Of a stretch of 64,000 nt of DNA, positions 25,830 through 34,520 are shown piece by piece; the first letter of the stretch is position 1; each line of letters begins with the position of its first letter. The notes under the pieces are model-generated. The model had not been told where the DNA came from. It did not search any database and saw only the letters and a list, made by a program, of their open reading frames with translations. The stretch lies in assembly GCA_017476605.1 (NCBI GenBank), contig JAFUZM010000339.1:23393-87392 (forward strand), written 5' to 3'. The translations under genes and the position numbers were made by a program. Origin of the DNA: Clostridia bacterium. Lineage in GTDB: Bacteria; Bacillota; Clostridia; Christensenellales; Aristaeellaceae.

Positions 25830-25922
25830 CCCTTTTGCAGGCACATTCTGCCTGACCCATTTGCTGAGCCCCTCTGCCCTGTACCTGCTGCTGGCAGAAC
25901 CATCCCATACACGATGGACTTG
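25830..25922 (-). repeat. Family B leader element B3 (tandem with B2)
   Basis: Nearly identical to B2 over the stems and loop; only the hairpin is altered (CCATC ... GATGG). It ends in AAAAGGG, which is also the left flank of B2. Confidence 0.85.
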
Positions 25923-26114
25923 GCTTCACAGGTTTATACGATTTCGTTCCTGAAAAGGCAGCTCTTATCCGACGATCCATGGAGATTCTCGATAAGACGC
26001 ATCCCTTGCCTTCATCATAAACCCGCAAAATTCATTGAACAGCCCTCCCTGAAAATGGGAGGGCTCAAAACTAACAGGTAAATACTCAGATTGATACCAT
26101 CTCACAATGAGCCT
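25923..26114. other. Gene-free spacer with inverted repeat
   Basis: Upstream of B3 there is a spacer that contains a perfect inverted repeat, AGCCCTCCC (26041-26049) with GGGAGGGCT (26057-26065), loop T-G-A-A-A-A-T. It lies downstream of the minus-strand gene ending at 26115 and is a likely terminator, though a T-run is lacking on that strand. No gene is seen. Confidence 0.6.
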
Positions 26115-26501
26115 TTAGGCTTTCTTTTCGGCACCCTTGTACTCACTCATATACTTTTTGGCAAATTCCTTAAGCGTTGCGAGAGTATTGCCATCTGGTA
26201 CATCCGGTACTCCGGGAATCTTTGGCAGCTGAGGAATTTTCGGAATCCGCTTCTTATCCGTATACTTGATAAAGTAGTACGCGATATCGTCTCCCTCTGT
26301 TTTCCTGAGATAGTCATAGATCTGTCCTTTGGTCAGAGATTTCACATCCCCACCGTTTGCAACAAATGCTTTGTATGCTGCGGTATGCTTTTCGATTCTT
26401 TCCTTCCATTTTTGATCAGACGCCACCTTTTTAAATTTCTCTACATACTGGCTGCCATTTCCCTTGATCATTTCCATCATTTCTTCCTTTGAAAACTTCA
26501 T
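26115..26501 (-). CDS. Small hypothetical protein, basic-acidic, Pro-rich linker
   Basis: About 128 residues from ATG 26501, with AAAGGAGCG about 7 bases upstream. The first half is helical and charged (K-E-E-M-M-E-M-I-K, then K-V-A-S-D-Q-K-W-K-E). Residues ~85-105 contain a short repeated I-P-x-(I/L)-P stretch, and the end is again Lys/Ala-rich. No signal peptide or membrane segment is visible. I do not recognise a family. It stands alone, between the cluster and an EFR1-type ferredoxin gene. Confidence 0.65.
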   Translation of the reverse strand: MKFSKEEMMEMIKGNGSQYVEKFKKVASDQKWKERIEKHTAAYKAFVANGGDVKSLTKGQIYDYLRKTEGDDIAYYFIKYTDKKRIPKIPQLPKIPGVPDVPDGNTLATLKEFAKKYMSEYKGAEKKA

Positions 26502-26705
26502 TTTGATGCGCTCCTTTCGTTCCTTTGTCATATTCCTTGTCCCCGGTACATCCAGGGAATAAACGCCTTCATCCGCACGTCAGAGCATTCGCTGGGTGCG
26601 ATGCCTCTTCTATTTGCCCTTACAACAATTGTCTATCTCATTCGTTGGTATTATAGCACAGCCTGTCCAATAAATGTCCAATAACTCTTTCATGAAAACA
26701 CGTTA

Positions 26706-27482
26706 TTACAAATTTTTCGTCTCATCATTCGTGAGCTCGGCCTTGCAGTAATACTTTGGCTTTCCTACACTCCTCCTCCCGTATTCAATTGCTTTCCTGG
26801 GGCAACGACAGATGCAAGCCATGCACTGAGTACAGTTTTTCCCCCATCCTGGCTTCCCATTTTGAAGGCGAATGTTGTCAAGCGGGCAAACCGTAGCACA
26901 TGTTCCACAGCCATTACAGTTCTCACCGGCCCTGAACGCATCTGCCTTTACACAGAGCGCATAAAAAGCAGGATTCACCAGGCTGCTTTTGATCCTGTCC
27001 TTAAGGGTGTTTCGCGGGACCGGAAACGGCTTCCCGTCTGCAATCCTCTCCCCGACACGATCTATCTCCGGCTCTGCCCTTTCAATAATCCGGGCTGCCA
27101 TGTTCTCATCCGGCACGTCAAACATCGGCAGATAGTTTTCCGGCATGACAATCCCGGCTGTGCCCATATAGCATAGGTTTTTATCTTCGCATAATCTGTA
27201 ATTGTATTTTGCCGCATTGCCGATTTCATCCCCACATGTCATGACAAACCATGTCCTGACCTGCGGCCCGAATGTTGCACTTCGCATCCACTGCTCCACG
27301 ATACGAGGCAGACGCCAGGCATAGATCGGGGCAACAATGACCAGCGACTCTTCTGCCACAAGTTCAGAACTTTCCCCGTTTCTCAGCCATCTGGCAAGAT
27401 CCATAAAATCGTCACCGGTTCTCCTTGCAATCCGCTTTGCTACATAGCGACTGTTGCCTGTTCCCGAAAAACAGAGAATCAT
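26706..27482 (-). CDS. EFR1-type flavodoxin-ferredoxin fusion protein
   Basis: 258 residues from ATG 27482, selected for its GGGAGG SD; the extra codons upstream are repeat sequence. The N-terminal half is flavodoxin-like (C-F-S-G-T-G-N-S-R binds FMN phosphate; V-A-P-I-Y-A-W). The C-terminal half holds two [4Fe-4S] sites, C-N-G-C-G-T-C-A-T-V-C-P and C-T-Q-C-M-A-C-I-C-R-C-P. This is the EFR1 ferredoxin layout common in Clostridia, moving electrons in the cytoplasm. Partner unknown. Confidence 0.9.
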   Translation of the reverse strand: MILCFSGTGNSRYVAKRIARRTGDDFMDLARWLRNGESSELVAEESLVIVAPIYAWRLPRIVEQWMRSATFGPQVRTWFVMTCGDEIGNAAKYNYRLCEDKNLCYMGTAGIVMPENYLPMFDVPDENMAARIIERAEPEIDRVGERIADGKPFPVPRNTLKDRIKSSLVNPAFYALCVKADAFRAGENCNGCGTCATVCPLDNIRLQNGKPGWGKNCTQCMACICRCPRKAIEYGRRSVGKPKYYCKAELTNDETKNL

Positions 27483-27487
27483 GGCGA

Positions 27488-27562
27488 TCCCTCCCGTGCA
27501 AGTCCATTTGGTTCCGTTGATTTGCAAAGCCAATTTGTCAAGCGCCAGTTTTGTGACAAAAT
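27488..27562 (-). repeat. Family B element at the SD of the EFR1 gene, 5'-truncated
   Basis: Sense: perfect inner stem TTTGTCA/TGACAAA, the family B loop (T-T-G-G-C-T-T-T-G-C-A-A-A-T-C-A-A-C), then ACTTGCACGGGAGGG that ends in the SD of the gene at 27482. The 5' hairpin is absent and the outer stem is degraded. Confidence 0.6.
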
Positions 27563-27667
27563 AATACGTATTGCACCCCTCGTATGAAGTATTCTGTGCT
27601 TACTAAGTCAACTCGATTATTTCATCTTTTCCATGTCAATTCAAGAAATGTTTCCAGAATGTCAAGC

Positions 27668-28290
27668 TCATTTTTGCGCGTTTGCAGGCAGAGAATACAA
27701 TAGTTCATGAAGCTCAGCCTCAAGGTCTTCCTCTAATCTAGAAAAGCCGTAGGTTTCATAGCGATGAATCAAATCATCGTATGGAAGCGCAAAAAGATAG
27801 AGAATCCGAATACCAATGGTCTCAGCAGCTTCTCTGATTATTGGAAGGATGAAAGAATTATAGATAACAAGTCCTACACCTTTCAGGTCTGGAGATTATC
27901 TATATATCTCTGATTCACTGCAAAATTAGCAAGTTCAACACCCGGAAGAGTATCAAAGACTCTTCTCGTCTTTATCTCGCCTGTCTCCTCATCAATAACC
28001 GCTTCGCCAGTTTCTTCATCAACAACTAGGATATCTCGCTCATTATGCGAAATTAGTCCAGCTTTCAACGAAAAATACCCCACCATCTCAGAGGATCGGT
28101 TGTCTCTTACAATGTAAGTCCTCATTGTCCCTGCGTCTTCTTCTGGAAAAGCGAGATATCTAATATACCGTAACAATCCCGACCCATTTTCGTCTCGTAT
28201 CGTGAAATTTATGATATCCTGTTCATCATGATCAGACACGCCGAGATGGTTACAGTAAAACAGTTCACTTTGCAGCTTTCCATTGAGCAT
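27668..28290 (-). pseudogene. GNAT toxin-like acetyltransferase, frameshifted
   Basis: From ATG 28290 the frame reads a GNAT domain of the TacT/AtaT toxin type (G-Y-F-S-L-K-A, then F-D-T-L-P-G-V-E-L-A-N-F-A-V-N). It stops at 27883, just before the acetyl-CoA loop. The missing half follows in another frame: L-K-G-V-G-L-V-I-Y-N-S-F-I-L-P, then R-Y-E-T-Y-G-F-S-R-L up to a stop at 27668. One base change near 27886 would restore ~207 residues. The start overlaps the end of the small gene upstream by 26 bases, the arrangement of an antitoxin-toxin operon. TacT-type toxins acetylate aminoacyl-tRNA; here the toxin looks inactive. Confidence 0.75.
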
Positions 28291-28459
28291 CTTCTCTGTC
28301 CCTAACTTTTATCATCTCTTTCTCAAGTCTTCTGGCTTCAGCATTCAATTTTTCATCGTCAGGTTTAGGTGTGCTCAAGATCTGTTTAATAATCGCTCTT
28401 CCTAAATCAGGAGGCAAATTCACCATATCTGGTTTTGCATACCTTGTAGAATACGCCAT
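28265..28459 (-). CDS. Small protein upstream of the GNAT gene, putative antitoxin
   Basis: 64 residues with GAAGGAGG 7 bases before the ATG. The protein has an N-terminal Y-A-K-P-D-M-V-N-L-P-P-D-L segment and a long charged helix (E-A-R-R-L-E-K-E-M-I-K-V-R). It overlaps the frameshifted GNAT gene, and a good promoter lies just upstream. Small antitoxins preceding GNAT toxins have this placement, but its fold is not recognisable as ribbon-helix-helix, so the role is inference. Confidence 0.6.
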   Translation of the reverse strand: MAYSTRYAKPDMVNLPPDLGRAIIKQILSTPKPDDEKLNAEARRLEKEMIKVRDREDAQWKAAK

Positions 28460-28520
28460 GTTTAACCTCCTTCATAAGCTCTCTTTAAGTCAATCGGATA
28501 CACTATGTCCAATTCGCCTA

Positions 28521-28550
28521 ATTATATCCAATACCGCTCAAAAAAGTCAA
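28521..28550 (-). promoter_or_regulatory. Promoter of the small gene-GNAT operon
   Basis: On the minus strand TTGACT (28550-28545) and TATAAT (28526-28521) are 18 bases apart. Two A-T-T-G-G-A-(T/C)-A repeats around the -10 and start region could be operator sites. Confidence 0.7.
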
Positions 28551-28609
28551 TAGCCTTAATCCTTTATTCAACATTTTTCGTGTGCCAAATTATCACAATC
28601 ATGTGTTCC

Positions 28610-28627
28610 ACTGTCTCCGGAGACAGT
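28610..28627. promoter_or_regulatory. Perfect 18-base palindrome
   Basis: ACTGTCTCCGGAGACAGT lies in the spacer between the end of the broken AAA-ATPase gene and the promoter at 28521-28550. It could be a protein binding site or a loop-free hairpin. The function is unknown, and nothing else is seen in this ~290-base spacer. Confidence 0.45.
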
Positions 28628-28750
28628 ACGTACATTTTCTCTTTATCTGTTGGTTCTGATTGGAATTTGCCTTCTTTTTATCCATAGGCATCATCCCGTT
28701 CATTACTGATACCAGATCATCCAATGCCTGTCCACGTCTTTACAATTCAG

Positions 28751-30427
28751 CTATGCTTTTTCAATCATGCACGAGTGATGTTTGAATTCCGGATCCGTAC
28801 TCAGTACATCTTTATCGTAATTGATTCCGATGATTAGGATATTCCCTTTGTAATGTGCCAGCCTCTCCAGATACTTCTGCCTTCTTATTTGCTCAATCAC
28901 AACATTCACATCATGGTTGTATATGAGTTCTATGAGCAGTACAGGATTATCGGAATACTTGAAACTTGGAATATACACAACATCCGCGTAACCTTTCCCC
29001 GTATCCAGCTTCAGTATATCCGTATAATACTTATGTGCCGCATAGTATGCGAGCTGGATGCTAAAGGACAATGCTGCTTCGTCATTATAGGTTTTATTTC
29101 CAGCATGGTTACGTGCCTGTTCAACAAGCTCTGCTACCCGATCTGCGTCACCGTTCCATGTGGCATTCATAAGCTTTTCTTACATCTCTTATGCCCTAAA
29201 TATATCCGTCCATTCATTCCCCTTTGTGGATGTTTTAAACTCATCCAGGATTTCTTTGTTCGGAATAAAGACCTCGCTGGTCTCATCGTCATAGCCAAGA
29301 TATCCAAGGTGAATAAGAAGGGATAATACATCATCCCGGCTATGGAATGCCGTCATATCGTTCTGAAAAGTGGAGGTGTCAATTCTGAGTCTTCCTCCGT
29401 CCATGAGGAGTACTACAGCATCCCTCAGTCCAGCATAATCTTTACGAATGAATTCTGCCAGGGCTTCATAGCTTTCTGTTTCGTTCCAATAATTCCTGAT
29501 GACCCCCGTAGTCACCGCTTCAACAACCGAAAGGGGACAATATACTGAGTATCTGACTTCTTTCAGCGGTTTACCGGTTGCTTCCTGCTTTTTATGCTCA
29601 GGATCAGGCGGGATAATATCGCTGAGAGTATATCCATCATACCGGTCCTTTATCGCATGATAATCCCGTCCGTATTTCCTGCAAAGGTCAGCAACCTCTT
29701 TTTCCGTAAATCCTGTATACTCTGCAAGTTGCCTCGGGAACGTCATCGAATACTCGGTGAACATGTTTAAAGCGGAATGCTCGCCACATTTTTTAATTGG
29801 CAGAATTCCCGTCATATATGCAAGAGCAATATTGGAGTTTTCCTTTATTAAGTCACGCAGAAAATCAAGATATTCCGTCTGTCCCTCTTTATCATTTTGC
29901 CTGACTCTGAACACCGCATCCCACTCATCTATGATGATCACAGCCTGACGACCTGAACATGAATACACATCCTCTATAGCCTGAATCAGATCGGTCTCAT
30001 CATAGAAATCAGTCTCCGGGTATGCTTTCTTCATCTCTCTGATGATCAGTTTTTGAAGTTTCAACAAAGCGGCTTCAACTGTGATTTGCTTCTTGAAGAA
30101 CCTCGTCATTACAATGTAAATCACATCAAACCGGCCCAGATATAAATCCCACTGATTCACTCCGGCTTCATTCCCGGAAGAACCGATCCGGGAGATTTTC
30201 AGCTCTTCAAATAACTCTCTGCTATCTGCCTCACGATCATAATAGGCACAAATCATTTCAGCAGCCATTGATTTGCCGAATCTGCGCGGTCTGGAGACAC
30301 TGACATATCTCTGGCTGGTATTAACCACAGAATTCAGATATGAAATCATTTCACTTTTATCAACAAAGATTTCTGAATTCTGCGCCATCTGATAGGCCTT
30401 TTTCCCCGGGTTCAAAAATGTTCCCAT
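28751..30427 (-). pseudogene. AAA-ATPase-like/PD-(D/E)XK protein split by two stop codons
   Basis: Two frames in the same phase, 30427-29189 (412 residues) and 29170-28751 (139 residues), are separated by T-A-A, two codons and another T-A-A. Together they make the usual ~550-residue AAA-ATPase-like (PF09820) plus PDDEXK_9 protein: F-V-D-K-S-E-M-I, P-R-R-F-G-K-S (Walker A variant), I-I-D-E-W-D (Walker B), then the nuclease-like part with Y-A-D-V-V-Y and L-L-I-E-L-I-Y-N. The usual Lys of E-x-K is Ile here, so the nuclease core is damaged too. Its SD (AGAGGGG) is the 3' end of element A4. These proteins are frequent, poorly understood accessory genes of gut Clostridia and Bacteroidota. Confidence 0.8.
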
Positions 30428-30436
30428 CTCACAGAT

Positions 30437-30531
30437 CCCCTCTGACGAGTAACTTGGTCTTTCGGCATAGGGACTTTTGTCAGTGTTCGTTACCTGACAA
30501 ACTGTATGCTGCGCAAACAGGCCAACTCCTC
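30437..30531 (-). repeat. Family A leader element A4 (provides SD of AAA-ATPase-like gene)
   Basis: Left flank AGAGGAG, then TTGGCC, a GTTTGCGCAGCATAC hairpin, the inner stem TTTGTCAG/CTGACAAA (intact), an outer stem with two mismatches, and the AGAGGGG end 10 bases before ATG 30427. The left and right flanks are near-identical purine heptamers. Confidence 0.8.
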
Positions 30532-30638
30532 TGTTCCATCCACCTGACAGATGATTCCTTACTCACAGCAATCCAGTTTCTCAAGAACATCCACATGCCC
30601 TTAGAGTGTTTAGACTGGCGAATTGCCCTGTCCTTTCA

Positions 30639-31201
30639 TCAGCAAAGTTCAAATGGTGCTCCGATTTTCCCAGAAATGTTCTCTGCAGCATATACCGCAC
30701 AGTTTCCAATGTACTTTGACCAATACCGGCCTCCGGAATCCGGCGTCAGTACTTCCAACAGTCCTTTCATCGCAATGGCATGCGTTGAAATCAGAATGTT
30801 CCCGGCGCATCCTGAATATCCCGGATAAAATCCGCTGCCCGCTCAGTCACGGATGCCAGGGATTCCATCCCTGGCGGTGCAGGCCGGCTCACAAAATCAC
30901 TGAAAAATGCCAGAAGCTCTGGAGCAGGATGCACGAGGTCCGCGCCTTCCCAGGGACCATAATCCATCTCAATCAGGCGTTCATCAATGACCGGCTTTAC
31001 ATCCGGTGCCACAAGTTCTGCCGTCTCTACGGCCCGAATCAGCGGACTGCAAAACACATGATCAAAATGAATGCTTCGAAGCTTCGCTGCCGCTTCCTTT
31101 GCCTGTTCTATTCCCTCTGCATTGAGCGGATCGTCGCTTCGTCCCTGAAGGACATTTGCCTTGTTCCTGTCCGTCTTTCCGTGTCTCATGATATAGATCA
31201 T
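30639..31201 (-). pseudogene. Histidine phosphatase family protein, frameshifted
   Basis: The start I-Y-I-M-R-H-G-K-T-D carries the phosphoacceptor His of the phosphoglycerate-mutase/phosphatase superfamily. F-C-S-P-L-I-R-A-V-E-T-A and the acid-base E-M-D-Y-G-P-W-E follow. The frame ends at 30791, but the second catalytic His continues in another frame (G-N-I-L-I-S-T-H-A-I-A-M-K) to a stop at 30639. One base lost near 30806 explains this. The intact product would be ~186 residues, and the enzyme should be inactive as read. Confidence 0.8.
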
Positions 31202-31365
31202 TTCTTATTTTCTCCGGTCCTCGCCTTGCCACTGCACCATTTTTGTCATCCTGCTGAGACAAAGAGATTGGCCAATTTACGCCTCTCCACAGATACAGGA
31301 GGCTTTCCTCCGTACAACAGAACCCTGACACAGTAAATGGAGGCTTCCGTTTGCCCCTCAATTGC

Positions 31366-31902
31366 TTATCCCTCCGGCTCAAGCCACCGGACCTCTCCGG
31401 TCCGAATATCATAAACGGCACCCTCAATGACTGCCCTGCCTACCTCCGGGTGATCCGAGAACTCCTTTTTGAGTCGGTTTACCGCATGCATGACATTAAG
31501 ACAACAAGCCTTGTCGGGATCACGCTCGCCGCCTACAGCAGACAGGATGTCCTCCGTAATATAGCGTATAAACCCGTCTCCTCCACCAGCAAGAGCCGTT
31601 GCAACTGCTCCGCATCCCGTATGCCCCAGTACGACGATATGCCCACAGTGGAGATGTCCTGCCGCATACTCAATGCTGCCGATCTGATGATTGTCAAGCA
31701 CATTGCCTGCCACACGGATCACAAAGAGCTCCCCGATGCCAGCATTAAAAATCTGTTCCGGAATCACACGAGAATCCGAGCAGCAGACAATGATCGCATA
31801 GGGATGTTGTCCTTTCGCAGCCTCTATAAGCCGTGATGTATCCACCCTCATCAGGGAAGCTCTGTTCCCTTCCATAAGGCGAGCTCTTGCACTATCTTGC
31901 AT
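31366..31902 (-). CDS. Beta-class carbonic anhydrase
   Basis: 178 residues from ATG 31902, chosen for the AGAGGAG SD 9 bases upstream. Residues further upstream in the open frame are translated repeats B4 and B5. Zinc ligands are visible: C-C-S-D-S-R-V-I-P-E (Cys, Asp/Arg dyad) and H-T-G-C-G-A-V (His, Cys). The enzyme interconverts CO2 and bicarbonate in the cytoplasm, which could feed carboxylases such as the one at 24.2 kb. Its leader carries two tandem B elements, as that gene's does. Confidence 0.93.
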   Translation of the reverse strand: MQDSARARLMEGNRASLMRVDTSRLIEAAKGQHPYAIIVCCSDSRVIPEQIFNAGIGELFVIRVAGNVLDNHQIGSIEYAAGHLHCGHIVVLGHTGCGAVATALAGGGDGFIRYITEDILSAVGGERDPDKACCLNVMHAVNRLKKEFSDHPEVGRAVIEGAVYDIRTGEVRWLEPEG

Positions 31903-31911
31903 TTGTCTGTT

Positions 31912-32003
31912 CTCCTCTGCAGGTACATTTGGGTCTGTTGATTCGCCAAGCCATATGCCAAGTACCTGCTTTCTGACAAAACCATCGCGTACGCGATGGG
32001 CAT
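31912..32003 (-). repeat. Family B leader element B4 (provides SD of carbonic anhydrase gene)
   Basis: Close to the family consensus: left flank GGAGGAG, perfect 18-base palindrome CCATCGCGTACGCGATGG, inner stem TGTCA/TGGCA, outer stem GCAGGTAC/GTACCTGC (8 pairs), right end AGAGGAGA. Confidence 0.9.
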
Positions 32004-32103
32004 GACTCCTCCACAGGTGCATTGAGGTCTGTTGGTTCCCCAAGCAATTTTGTAAAGTACCTGCTTCCTGACGAAACCATCTCTTACGCGATGGGAATAT
32101 CTC
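32004..32103 (-). repeat. Family B leader element B5 (tandem with B4)
   Basis: Left flank GTGGAG and right end GTGGAGGAG are direct repeats of each other. The hairpin (CCATC ... GATGG) and the outer stem (GCAGGTAC with GCACCTGT) are weakened. It lies head-to-tail before B4. Confidence 0.8.
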
Positions 32104-32177
32104 CACTCGTGCATGCAATGGTTCATCCACCGATTCTGCCTTTTCAAAGGATCCAGGACAACCCATGCGCGATGTGT

Positions 32178-32894
32178 TCAGATATAGCGATCCTGCCTTG
32201 CAGATCGAACAATCAGCACATAGGAAAATACAAACATGAGTGCAATGAATCCGACAAAAAACCATGTTCCTGACTCAATGCTTGCAATATAGTCATAGGC
32301 GCCATGCAAAAGCGCAGGGATAAGTACAGCCAGCACCTGATACAGCTTCTCCTTGTCTTGTTTGCCCTGATTGGCAAGCTTCCTGGCAATACCATAGAAA
32401 ATTCCCATGAACACGCCAAAGCAGGTATGCCCCGGAATGGCCGTCACAGCACGAATAATTGCCGTTGAAATGCCATAGTGCATAACGTAACTGATATTCT
32501 CCCACAATGCAAAACCCAGTGAGACAAAGACCGCATACACGACTCCGTCATACTGACAGTTAAACTCCCGCGATTCCCATGTCGTTCGGCGCAGCATAAA
32601 GTACTTGGCCCCTTCCTCAGAGAAGGCAACGACGACAAAATACAGCAGTGCCTGGTATACTTTCTTATCTGCAATTGTCACATTCAGCAGCATGCTGAGT
32701 ACACGCTCAAGTACAAGTGCAATAAGCGAGGACAAAATGCCTGCCTTAACCAGTGACAACAGGATCGCCGGGCTTTCCCGCTCAAGGCGATCCGAGCGAT
32801 ACACTTTGACCATAAGAAAGAAAGCCGGAATAACCGCGGCAGCCAGAAGCAGAATGTTGTAAGACATCAGCGTCGGAAGTAAAAAGTAAAACAT
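32178..32894 (-). CDS. PrsW-family intramembrane metalloprotease
   Basis: 238 residues with about seven hydrophobic segments and the family motifs: A-F-S-E-E-G-A-K-Y (E-E-x-x-K), F-A-L-W-E-N, P-G-H-T-C-F-G and L-L-H-G-A-Y-D-Y (zinc-binding His residues). PrsW proteases cut membrane proteins such as anti-sigma factors. No anti-sigma gene is next to it. Its start has GAGGAAAG about 8 bases upstream. Confidence 0.88.
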   Translation of the reverse strand: MFYFLLPTLMSYNILLLAAAVIPAFFLMVKVYRSDRLERESPAILLSLVKAGILSSLIALVLERVLSMLLNVTIADKKVYQALLYFVVVAFSEEGAKYFMLRRTTWESREFNCQYDGVVYAVFVSLGFALWENISYVMHYGISTAIIRAVTAIPGHTCFGVFMGIFYGIARKLANQGKQDKEKLYQVLAVLIPALLHGAYDYIASIESGTWFFVGFIALMFVFSYVLIVRSARQDRYI

Positions 32895-32985
32895 ATGGAT
32901 CTTTCCTCATTTCGTTTTCAGTTCTAAGGCACATTGTTGGTCTTGTCTATCATTTCTTTCCGGCCTGTCGGGGAAATGTAACGGT

Positions 32986-33666
32986 TTACTCAAGCACAAT
33001 CTCCTCACTGGCCGGGATGATCAGCTTTCCGGGCACATCAAACAGCTCTGCCCGTTCCGGATCAAACAGACTTCCCGGAGCCATATGATAGGGGATGCTG
33101 TTCCGTGCTCCCACCAGTTTTGCACACTCAATCGCCTCGTCCATGTCCATATTGAAGCGGCCATCACAGACAAAGAAGGCATAGTGGATGTCCCGATCAG
33201 CAAGCTCTGCCATCTGATCCGTCTTAGAGGTGTCCCCTGTCGCGTAGACGGAGACTCCATCCGGCATGGTGATCAGCCAGCCGACACAGGTATTGATGTC
33301 ATGATTGCGGTTGTTTCCCGCCTGAACTGCCTCCACCGTGGCATAGCCAAGGTCATAGATCTTGTATTCCCCGTTCACCAGAGCATCCGTATTGTAGATG
33401 ATCTGGCAGCCGTCATTCCGGTTTTCAATCCGATCCACAGCATTATGATCCGGATGTCCATGGGATACCAGAATCAGGTCTGCCGGCAAATCATAGCCCT
33501 CACCGGCATAGGGATCCACATAGATGACCTTGCCCTCACCGGTAACAATCCGAAGGCTGCCGTGTCCCTGATACAGCAGCGTCGAACCGCCTGCAGTTTC
33601 GGCTCCCGCCACACCTGCAAACAGCAGCAAAGAAAGCGACAACAGCCCAGTTAGAATTCGTTTCAT
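32986..33666 (-). CDS. Secreted MBL-fold metal-dependent hydrolase
   Basis: 226 residues with a signal peptide (M-K-R-I-L-T-G-L-L-S-L ... A-G-A-E). The metallo-beta-lactamase motif is S-H-G-H-P-D-H, followed by a T-G-D-T-S-K strand and a terminal S-I-P-Y-H-M loop. This is the UlaG/YtnP-like MBL branch that acts on phosphoesters or lactones. AAAGGAGACT lies before the ATG. Export by the Sec route is inferred. The spacer 33667-33858 shows no gene. Confidence 0.85.
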   Translation of the reverse strand: MKRILTGLLSLSLLLFAGVAGAETAGGSTLLYQGHGSLRIVTGEGKVIYVDPYAGEGYDLPADLILVSHGHPDHNAVDRIENRNDGCQIIYNTDALVNGEYKIYDLGYATVEAVQAGNNRNHDINTCVGWLITMPDGVSVYATGDTSKTDQMAELADRDIHYAFFVCDGRFNMDMDEAIECAKLVGARNSIPYHMAPGSLFDPERAELFDVPGKLIIPASEEIVLE

Positions 33667-33858
33667 TGTAAGTCTCCTTTCGTTTGACGATGGGGTAAAT
33701 AATGATCCTCAGGCTGCCAGCCCGTATCGCAGTGACAAGGGCACAACCGCCACTGAGTTCTGTTTCATCACGGAAGCTGTTTTAAGCCTTGCCAGTTATC
33801 TGGCCCTTCCAGGGCGATTCCGTATTCTCATTCTCTCTTTCCGGATATCCCGCTGAGG

Positions 33859-34359
33859 TTACACATAGTGAATCCGACTTTCATCAAATCGATCCTGCTG
33901 TTTCCTTTCCTCTGCCGGATATCCGTACGGAAAGATCGCAAATGCACGTAAATGACTTGGGATGTTCAGCACCTCTTCTACCGCCCGCATCCGCTCCTCA
34001 ATCGGCGCAATCCCCAGCCACACACCTCCAAGGCCCTGCGCATCCGTTTCAAGCCACAGGTTCTGGAGCGCAATGGACATGTCAATCTCTGCATATTCGA
34101 GGATGGCACAGTCCACACGATAAACAGGGACAATCGCTGCCGGTGCGTCCTTCGTCATCCCGGCATACGGGCTGGTTTCAGATAATGCCCTCAGCTTTTC
34201 CCTATCCGTCACCACATAAAACTCCCATGGCTGCTGATTGGCTGCAGAGGGAGCCTGCATGGCCGCACGGAGAATCGCCTGCGTCTTTTCTTCCTCCACT
34301 GGCCGCTCCTGAAATTTGCGAATGCTCACTCTATGGTAAATCGCGTTCATATCCCTCAT
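33859..34359 (-). CDS. Nitroreductase family protein
   Basis: 166 residues, compact FMN-dependent nitroreductase: H-R-V-S-I-R-K-F at the N terminus, A-P-S-A-A-N-Q-Q-P-W-E-F-Y-V-V (FMN contact), and G-L-G-G-V-W-L-G. It probably uses NAD(P)H to reduce nitro, quinone or enone compounds. ATG 34359 (after GGGAGAAAGG) and ATG 34350 are both possible starts. A truncated family A element lies about 35 bases upstream. Confidence 0.88.
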   Translation of the reverse strand: MRDMNAIYHRVSIRKFQERPVEEEKTQAILRAAMQAPSAANQQPWEFYVVTDREKLRALSETSPYAGMTKDAPAAIVPVYRVDCAILEYAEIDMSIALQNLWLETDAQGLGGVWLGIAPIEERMRAVEEVLNIPSHLRAFAIFPYGYPAEERKQQDRFDESRIHYV

Positions 34360-34393
34360 TCCTTTCTCCCGCCCAAAGGCAGAACTCCATTTT

Positions 34394-34466
34394 CCCCTCT
34401 GACGAGCAACCTGGTCTTTCGGCGTAGTGACTTTTGCCAGTGCTCGTCACCTGACAAACTCCTTGA
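34394..34466 (-). repeat. Family A leader element A5, lacking the 5' hairpin
   Basis: Left flank AAGGAG is followed directly by TTTGTCAG; the TTGGCC hairpin is missing. The inner stem TTTGTCAG/CTGGCAAA uses one G-U pair, the outer stem TGACGAGCA/TGCTCGTCA is perfect, and the right end is AGAGGGG. Pairing strands are therefore kept while the hairpin is dispensable. Confidence 0.8.
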
Positions 34467-34520
34467 TTTGAATCATTCCCGCTTCCTTCTTTGTTCCTGC
34501 CCTGCTCACGAAAGGCGAAT

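Noticed and set aside
25729-26028. N-terminal extension of the carboxyltransferase frame (100 codons)
   Set aside because: It is a translation of the B2/B3 leader elements; the SD and family start are at 25728.
31903-32265. N-terminal extension of the carbonic anhydrase frame
   Set aside because: It is a translation of B4/B5; the SD-preceded ATG at 31902 matches the family length.
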